10,970 nucleotides of DNA from an uncultured Collinsella sp. (lineage in GTDB: Bacteria > Actinomycetota > Coriobacteriia > Coriobacteriales > Coriobacteriaceae). Below the pieces are notes generated by a model that saw only the letters and a program-made list of their open reading frames with translations, did not search any database and had not been told where the DNA came from. The stretch is from positions 1-10,970 of the forward strand of contig UQIQ01000062.1 in the NCBI GenBank assembly GCA_900541185.1, given 5' to 3'. A program made the translations under genes and the position numbers. How positions within the stretch are numbered: position 1 is the first letter of the stretch; each line of letters opens with the position of its first letter. Shown in pieces: positions 1 to 10,970 of the stretch.

Positions 1-8
1 GCACGAGC

Positions 9-33
9 CGGAAAGCACTTAATGTGCTTTCCG
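9..33. repeat. Inverted repeat / hairpin, 10-bp perfect stem
   Basis: Arms at 9-18 and 24-33 are exact reverse complements around a 5-nt TTAAT loop. No T-run follows on either strand, so it is not a classical intrinsic terminator. In this locus rplK-rplA usually lies just upstream of rplJ, so the hairpin may mark the 3' end of that transcript (a stem without a U-tail) or an RNA-processing site. That assignment is inference, because no upstream gene is visible in the window. Confidence 0.6.
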
Positions 34-124
34 AGCGAGCCCAGGACCTGACCGAGCGAAAACCTTGCGCCCGGCCTTCGGCGGTGCGGCCGGATGGTGG
101 AATTGTGTGCAGTCCGGTTTTCCG
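34..124. other. Intergenic stretch, no gene recognised
   Basis: I see no convincing coding sequence here. It contains a small GC-rich hairpin (CCGGCC at 71-76 pairing with GGCCGG at 88-93). A competing 5-bp pairing (90-94 with 113-117) is followed by TTTT and could act as a weak terminator for upstream transcription. The reading frames crossing this region overlap the L10 leader and start of rplJ in the wrong frame and look non-coding. Confidence 0.4.
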
Positions 125-153
125 TTGACCGACGCCGGGGTCCCCGCCATAAT
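125..153 (+). promoter_or_regulatory. Putative rplJL promoter
   Basis: TTGACC at 125-130 (5 of 6 to the sigma70/SigA -35 consensus) and CATAAT at 148-153 (5 of 6 to the -10 consensus) are separated by exactly 17 nt. This is the best promoter match in the window. Transcription would start near 160, placing the complete L10 leader on the RNA. It suggests rplJL can be transcribed independently of whatever lies upstream. Confidence 0.75.
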
Positions 154-159
154 ACTTTC

Positions 160-304
160 GGTTCACGCACGAATCCGCTGCCAGAGACAGCCGGCGCAAA
201 CGGGCCTTACCCGCGAGCTTAATGGGACTTCCCGCCAGCCGAGGTGGTCGAGTAGATATGTCTTCTCGCCCCCGTCGCTCATGCAGCGCGGGGGCTTTCT
301 TTTT
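160..304 (+). promoter_or_regulatory. Ribosomal protein L10 leader (autoregulatory mRNA structure)
   Basis: The segment 181-196 (CCAGAGACAGCCGGCG) and the partner 231-246 (CCGCCAGCCGAGGTGG) match the conserved elements of the L10 leader RNA family found upstream of rplJ. The two halves pair (190-196 with 233-239, one C-A mismatch) and enclose hairpins such as CGGG/CCCG at 201-204/210-213. In this family the L10(L12)4 complex binds the folded leader. In Bacillus subtilis binding favours the terminator and so shuts down rplJL. The same logic is inferred here because an intrinsic terminator ends the leader before rplJ. A short CGAG/CTCG pairing (249-252 with 265-268) is a weak antiterminator candidate. 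Confidence 0.8.
268..304 (+). terminator. Intrinsic terminator/attenuator in rplJ leader
   Basis: GCCCCCG (268-274) pairs with CGGGGGC (289-295), extended inside by CGCT/AGCG (276-279/285-288) with one bulged T and a 5-nt loop. It is followed by the T-rich tract TTTCTTTTT at 296-304. It lies between promoter and rplJ, so it fits transcription attenuation by L10(L12)4. The 9-mer GCCCCCGTC at 268-276 recurs at 311-319 and could also pair with the right arm. Confidence 0.85.
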
Positions 305-369
305 GGACATGCCCCCGTCACGTCCTTGTGGCGGACCGTGCCCGGAAAGAATTCGAGGAGGTGTAATTC

Positions 370-891
370 ATGCCCCAGCAGTACAAAATCGACAAGGTTG
401 CAGAGATCGAGTCCCGTATCGCCGAGAACGCCGGTCTGTTCGTCGTCAACTACAACGGTCTGACGGTTAAGCAGGCTCAGGAGCTGCGTCATCAGCTTCG
501 CGAGTGCGGCGCCGAGATGAAGGTCTACAAGAACAACCTGGTCAAGATCGCCCTCAAGAACCAGGAGCAGCCCGAGCTCGACGAGATTCTCGCCGGCCCC
601 GTCGCTTATGTGTTCTACGAGTCCGAGCCGGTCGAGGCCGCTAAGGCCCTTAAGGACTTCTCTGCTAAGTCCAAGGGCGTCCTTGAGATCAAGGGCGGTA
701 TCTCCGACGGCAAGGCCGTTTCCGCTGATGATGTTAAGGCTATCGCCGAGCTGCCCACCAAGGACCAGCTTCTCGGCCAGATCGCCGGTCTCATCTCCGG
801 TTTCGCTCGCGACATCGCTGTCTGCGTCAACGGCGTTTCCTCTGGTCTCGCTCGTTCGATCCAGCAGGTCTCCGAGCAGAAGGCAGCCTAG
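370..891 (+). CDS. rplJ: 50S ribosomal protein L10 (uL10), stalk base
   Basis: This 173-residue protein is the stalk base of the large ribosomal subunit. It binds 23S rRNA near the GTPase centre and anchors L7/L12 dimers through its C-terminal helix. The sequence shows the family landmarks: the VNYNGLTVKQ segment (about 26-35), the ELRHQLRECGAEMKVYKNNL block (about 38-57) and LPTKDQLLGQIAGLISG (about 129-145), followed by a long C-terminal helix. Length is normal for bacterial L10. The ATG is supported by AGGAGGT at 356-362, 7 nt upstream. It is the first gene of the rplJ-rplL unit and is preceded by the L10 leader and attenuator, so feedback control by its own product is likely. Nothing appears truncated or shifted. 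Confidence 0.98.
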   Translation: MPQQYKIDKVAEIESRIAENAGLFVVNYNGLTVKQAQELRHQLRECGAEMKVYKNNLVKIALKNQEQPELDEILAGPVAYVFYESEPVEAAKALKDFSAKSKGVLEIKGGISDGKAVSADDVKAIAELPTKDQLLGQIAGLISGFARDIAVCVNGVSSGLARSIQQVSEQKAA

Positions 892-906
892 TCGCTGTTT
901 TCACCC

Positions 907-975
907 GCGGCGGCAACGCCGCACCCCTGGCGCATTCGCGCCGTGTTTTAACTGATCTCCGTGCACAGACACGGA
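907..975 (+). other. rplJ-rplL spacer with three hairpins
   Basis: The 102-nt spacer holds three hairpins in a row: GCGGCG/CGCCGC (907-912/917-922) with a GCAA tetraloop of the GNRA type; GGCGC/GCGCC (929-933/938-942) followed by GTGTTTT, a weak terminator-like tail; and TCCGTG/CACGGA (958-963/970-975), which ends 5 nt before the rplL Shine-Dalgarno. L7/L12 is needed in several copies per L10, so these may set differential stability or translation of the two parts of the message. The structures are visible; the role is inference. Confidence 0.5.
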
Positions 976-993
976 AACCGAAAGGACTTAGAA

Positions 994-1371
994 ATGGCTA
1001 AGCTTACCACCGATGAGATCATCGATGCTCTTAAGGAAATGACCCTTCTCGAGGCTTCCGAGCTCGTTAAGGCTATCGAGGACACCTTCGGCGTTTCCGC
1101 CGCTGCTCCTGCCGCTGTTGTCGCCGCTCCCGCTGCTGGCGCTGCTGAGGCCGAGGAGAAGACCGAGTTTGACGTCGTGCTCGAGGGCTTCGGCGACAAC
1201 AAGATCCAGGTCATCAAGGCCGTCCGTGAGCTCACCAACCTTGGCCTGAAGGAGGCCAAGGAGGTCGTCGAGGGCGCTCCCAAGGCTGTTCTCGAGGGTG
1301 CCAAGAAGGAGGACGCCGAGGCTGCCAAGGAGAAGCTCGAGGCTGCTGGCGCTGCTGTCACCCTCAAGTAA
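994..1371 (+). CDS. rplL: 50S ribosomal protein L7/L12 (bL12), stalk
   Basis: This 125-residue acidic protein forms dimers on L10 and recruits and activates translational GTPases (EF-Tu, EF-G, IF2). It has the N-terminal dimerisation domain (about 1-32, starting MAKLTTDEI), an Ala/Pro-rich flexible hinge (about 36-53) and the C-terminal factor-binding domain with KIQVIKAVRELTNLGLKEAK (about 70-89) and a closing GAAVTLK. Length is typical. An in-frame GTG at 961 would add 11 residues unlike the family and lacks a ribosome binding site. ATG 994 has AAAGGA at 981-986, 7 nt upstream, and gives the standard N-terminus. It follows rplJ and is closed by a strong terminator, so it is probably not routinely cotranscribed with galU or rpoBC. 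Confidence 0.98.
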   Translation: MAKLTTDEIIDALKEMTLLEASELVKAIEDTFGVSAAAPAAVVAAPAAGAAEAEEKTEFDVVLEGFGDNKIQVIKAVRELTNLGLKEAKEVVEGAPKAVLEGAKKEDAEAAKEKLEAAGAAVTLK

Positions 1372-1399
1372 TCAGGCTTTCTCGCCAGATTTCTTTGCA

Positions 1400-1437
1400 G
1401 ACGGGGTTCGCATTGCGAGCCCCGTCTTTTTTGTTTT
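1400..1437 (+). terminator. Strong intrinsic terminator of rplJL
   Basis: An 11-bp stem (1400-1410 with 1416-1426, one T-G wobble) with a 5-nt loop is followed by TTTTTTGTTTTT (1427-1438). It lies 28 nt after the rplL stop and separates the ribosomal stalk genes from galU. In many bacteria rplJL and rpoBC are read from a shared transcript, so this marks a different organisation here. Confidence 0.9.
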
Positions 1438-1510
1438 TCGGTCCCTCGACATCGGTTGCTCAAACTGCCATGTTCTGTGATTTGCGTCGTATCGGGCGCC
1501 CTGCCGTTGG

Positions 1511-1544
1511 GCAATAAAATTGCACCATTCGAGCAATAATTTGC
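1511..1544. repeat. Two related AT-rich palindromes upstream of galU
   Basis: GCAATAAAATTGC (1511-1523) is a perfect GCAAT/ATTGC palindrome. GCAATAATTTGC (1533-1544) is a near copy beginning 22 bp later, about two helical turns. They lie just upstream of the candidate galU promoter and are AT-rich against a GC-rich background. The layout suits binding of a dimeric regulator to two sites on the same DNA face. The regulator is unknown. Confidence 0.4.
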
Positions 1545-1561
1545 GTTGACCTGCTGAAGAA

Positions 1562-1589
1562 TTGTCTCTGCCTTGTAGTGACATATAGT
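1562..1589 (+). promoter_or_regulatory. Candidate galU promoter
   Basis: TTGTCT (1562-1567, 4 of 6) and TATAGT (1584-1589, 5 of 6) are separated by 16 nt. The start would lie near 1596, giving a leader of about 90 nt. A better -35 hexamer (TTGACC at 1546-1551) has no acceptable -10 at normal spacing. A promoter is expected because rplL is followed by a strong terminator. Confidence 0.45.
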
Positions 1590-1625
1590 TCCAGCGGTAA
1601 GATGCTTGGGTATCGCAATTTGGTC

Positions 1626-1663
1626 TGCGGCTGTGTGCCGCACGCATGGGGCGCTTTTGCGCC
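1626..1663 (+). other. galU leader hairpins
   Basis: Two hairpins lie in the leader: TGCGGC/GCCGCA (1626-1631/1637-1642) and GGCGC/GCGCC (1650-1654/1659-1663) with a TTTT loop. The second ends 4 nt before the galU Shine-Dalgarno (AAAGGA, 1668-1673) and could influence ribosome access. They match no riboswitch class that I recognise. Confidence 0.35.
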
Positions 1664-1685
1664 TGCGAAAGGATCTTTGAATAAC

Positions 1686-2594
1686 ATGAAGGCAATCATC
1701 CCCGCCGCCGGTCTTGGCACGCGTTTTCTGCCTGGCACCAAGTGCACGCCCAAAGAGATGCTGCCGGTGCTCGACAAGCCCGTCATTCAGTACGTCGTCG
1801 AGGAGGCGCTCGACCCCGAGGAAGTCGACGACGCCATCATCGTTACTTCTCCCGGCAAGCCCGAGCTGCTGAACTACTTCCAGCCCGATCGCTCGCTCGA
1901 GAACCTGCTGCGCGAGCGCGGCAAGAACGCCTATGCCGATGCCGTCGCCCACGCTGGCGGTATGCCGGTCGACTTCCGCTATCAGTACGAGCCCAAGGGC
2001 CTCGGCCATGCTATCCGCTCTGCTGCCGACGCCGTGGCAGGGGAGAACTTCCTGGTTCTTCTGGGCGACTACGTTGTGCCTAACCGCGACATCTGCGACA
2101 AGATGCTCGCCGTTTCCAAGGAGCACGGTGGCGCTTCGGTTATCGCCGTCGCTGCTTGCTCGCCCGAGGAAGTCAGCCGCTACGGCGTTATCGCCGGTGA
2201 GCGCGTCGGTTCGCTCGAGGGCGCCGAGGACGTTGCCGATGTAGAGCCGGGCGCTGTCTGGCGTATCGGCGGTCTGGTCGAGAAGCCCGCTCCCGAGGCG
2301 GCTCCGTCCAACCTGTACATTGTCGGCCGTTATCTGCTGAGCCCGCTGGTCATGGACCTGCTCGCTGATCAGCAGGCCGGCAAGGGCGGCGAGATTCAGC
2401 TCACCGACGCCATGGCCCGCTCGCTCGATCGCGAGGCTATGTACGCTGTCGTTATCGACCCGCTGTCGGGCTACGACACCGGCACCCCGTCTGGCTGGAT
2501 GGCCACCAACGCCCTCATGGCTGCAAGCGACCCCCGCTTTGCCGATGCCTTCTGGGATGCCATCGACGAGCGCGGCGGATTGATGCGCAAGTAA
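1686..2594 (+). CDS. galU: UTP-glucose-1-phosphate uridylyltransferase
   Basis: This cytosolic enzyme of 302 residues makes UDP-glucose and pyrophosphate from UTP and glucose-1-phosphate, feeding glycolipid, wall polysaccharide and galactose metabolism. The nucleotidyltransferase signature is at the N-terminus: AAGLGTRFLP (7-16) and TPKEMLPVLDKP (21-32). EPKGLGHAI follows near 104-112; LGDY contains the probable metal-binding Asp128; VEKP contains Lys200, expected to contact the sugar phosphate; GGEIQLTDA is also present. Near the C-terminus GYDTGTPSGW (262-271) replaces the usual YD-x-G-x-K-x-G segment and lacks its lysine. ATG 1686 gives the canonical MKAIIPAAG start; AAAGGA (1668-1673) is 12 nt away, rather far. 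An in-frame TTG at 1677 lies closer than usual. It sits alone between terminators, inserted between rplL and rpoB. Confidence 0.93.
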   Translation: MKAIIPAAGLGTRFLPGTKCTPKEMLPVLDKPVIQYVVEEALDPEEVDDAIIVTSPGKPELLNYFQPDRSLENLLRERGKNAYADAVAHAGGMPVDFRYQYEPKGLGHAIRSAADAVAGENFLVLLGDYVVPNRDICDKMLAVSKEHGGASVIAVAACSPEEVSRYGVIAGERVGSLEGAEDVADVEPGAVWRIGGLVEKPAPEAAPSNLYIVGRYLLSPLVMDLLADQQAGKGGEIQLTDAMARSLDREAMYAVVIDPLSGYDTGTPSGWMATNALMAASDPRFADAFWDAIDERGGLMRK

Positions 2595-2614
2595 GCCTTC
2601 GGGCATCGACATTT

Positions 2615-2647
2615 ACGGGCGCGGACTTCGGTTCGCGCCCGTTTTTT
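2615..2647 (+). terminator. Intrinsic terminator of galU with UUCG tetraloop
   Basis: A 12-bp stem (2615-2626 with 2631-2642, one G-T wobble) is capped by a C(TTCG)G tetraloop, a very stable RNA loop, and followed by TTTTTT (2642-2647). It lies 20 nt after the galU stop. It separates galU from rpoB, so rpoBC needs its own promoter. Confidence 0.92.
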
Positions 2648-2670
2648 ATAAGAGCTGCGATTGCCGGCTC

Positions 2671-2703
2671 TCTGTTCACAGAAAATATATGAACAGATGT
2701 TCG
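2671..2703. promoter_or_regulatory. Inverted repeat and LexA/SOS-box-like site upstream of rpoB
   Basis: TCTGTTCA (2671-2678) and TGAACAGA (2690-2697) form a perfect 8-bp inverted repeat with an 11-nt AT-rich spacer. The second arm overlaps TGAACAGATGTTCG (2690-2703), which has the GAAC-N4-GTTC core of Gram-positive LexA boxes and differs from a CGAAC-RNRY-GTTYG pattern only in the first base. A GTTC/GAAC half-site thus occurs three times. No clear promoter overlaps it, and the main rpoB promoter lies about 80 nt downstream, so a LexA role is uncertain. Confidence 0.35.
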
Positions 2704-2780
2704 ATACACATACATCTACCTGCGTGTTTTCTGTCGAAAAACTTTGCTACTCCAAAAACTCAATCGCGTCAAGGCTTTTC

Positions 2781-2808
2781 TTGCCCAACGGTCGGTACCT
2801 GATAAACT
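2781..2808 (+). promoter_or_regulatory. Putative rpoBC promoter with extended -10
   Basis: TTGCCC (2781-2786, 4 of 6) and TAAACT (2803-2808, 4 of 6) are 16 nt apart. TG at 2800-2801 makes an extended -10 (TGATAAACT), which can compensate for weak hexamers. Transcription would begin near 2815, giving a leader of about 67 nt with a small GGCGA/TCGCC hairpin (2826-2830/2840-2844) before the rpoB ribosome binding site. Confidence 0.6.
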
Positions 2809-2881
2809 ATTAGGTTGCGATAACTGGCGAAGCTATGCCTCGCCTACCCACCGAGCATTTCCGTGAAGGAGGAAAAACCTG

Positions 2882-6373
<3,492 letters not shown>

Positions 6374-6379
6374 TTGACT

Positions 6380-10858
<4,479 letters not shown>

Positions 10859-10884
10859 TTTCCTAGTACGTTAACCGTCCTTCC

Positions 10885-10920
10885 AAAGACCCGTTTCCCA
10901 ACAGGGAAGCGGGTCTTTTT
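10885..10920 (+). terminator. Intrinsic terminator of rpoBC
   Basis: A 12-bp stem (10888-10899 with 10904-10915, one T-G wobble) with an AACA loop is flanked by AAA and TTT that extend it, and followed by a T-run to 10920. It lies 29 nt after the rpoC stop and ends the operon. Confidence 0.92.
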
Positions 10921-10927
10921 GCTTTCA

Positions 10928-10960
10928 AGACTTTAGTCTGCTGGCCGCGCAGCGGCCAGC
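10928..10960. repeat. Two further hairpins after rpoC terminator
   Basis: AGACT-TT-AGTCT (10928-10939) is directly followed by GCTGGCCGC/GCGGCCAGC (10940-10948/10952-10960), a 9-bp stem with a GCA loop. Only TTT follows the latter, so it is at best a weak second terminator. It could belong to the next transcription unit beyond the window. Confidence 0.5.
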
Positions 10961-10970
10961 TTTAAACCAC

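Noticed and set aside
65..470. Overlapping + strand frames across the L10 leader and rplJ start
   Set aside because: They cover the promoter, leader RNA and attenuator, run out of frame into rplJ, and lack ribosome binding sites or familiar motifs.
948..2612. Antisense open frame of 554 codons opposite rplL and galU
   Set aside because: It crosses terminators and promoters of two clear sense genes, shows no family features and is aligned with galU codons, so it is a codon-bias shadow.
2689..2802. Small 37-codon frame upstream of rpoB (ATG at 2689)
   Set aside because: No Shine-Dalgarno precedes it, it starts inside the inverted repeat, and it contains codons avoided by the neighbouring genes.
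6374..6379. TTG at 6374 as the rpoC start
   Set aside because: It is only 3 nt from the Shine-Dalgarno, whereas GTG 6380 has a 9-nt spacing. The difference is two residues and not decisive.

Overview
The window carries the ribosomal-protein/RNA-polymerase (rplJ-rplL / rpoB-rpoC) locus of a GC-rich Gram-positive bacterium. Both large polymerase subunits resemble actinobacterial ones: RpoC has the N-terminal coiled-coil insert, and RpoB reads closely like actinobacterial beta, including its KVTPKGE region. Strong C/G-ending codon bias, the presence of galU inside the cluster and general resemblance suggest class Coriobacteriia, perhaps Collinsella. The genus is a judgement from memory, not the result of a search.

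Layout, all genes on the + strand. Positions 1-124 are intergenic with two hairpins. A near-consensus sigma70-type promoter (125-153) starts an L10-leader transcript (about 160-304) that ends in an intrinsic terminator/attenuator. rplJ (370-891) and rplL (994-1371) follow, separated by a spacer with three hairpins, and a strong terminator closes the unit (1400-1437). galU (1686-2594), for UDP-glucose synthesis, has its own putative promoter and leader hairpins and its own terminator with a UUCG tetraloop (2615-2647). The 234-nt region before rpoB holds an inverted repeat, a LexA/SOS-box-like sequence and an extended -10 promoter (2781-2808). rpoB (2882-6373) and rpoC (6380-10858) form an operon with the rpoC Shine-Dalgarno inside the last rpoB codons, closed by a terminator at 10885-10920. 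The cluster therefore looks split into three separately terminated units, so ribosomal stalk, UDP-glucose and polymerase production can be set independently.

The main novelty candidates lie inside the polymerase. RpoC ends in an extension of about 220 residues that contains a helix-hairpin-helix domain resembling the C-terminal domain of the RNA polymerase alpha subunit. Counterparts of alpha R265, N268, G296, K298 and E302 are kept, so the enzyme may carry an additional, beta'-borne DNA-contact module. RpoB fork loop 2 is rewritten and 8 residues longer than usual, losing the universal RERAG-type motif. The RpoC bridge helix and trigger loop carry substitutions at positions that are almost invariant elsewhere. 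These three elements touch one another at the downstream edge of the active centre. Both large subunits also end in acidic tails sharing a short [SA]LD[DE]L-type motif.
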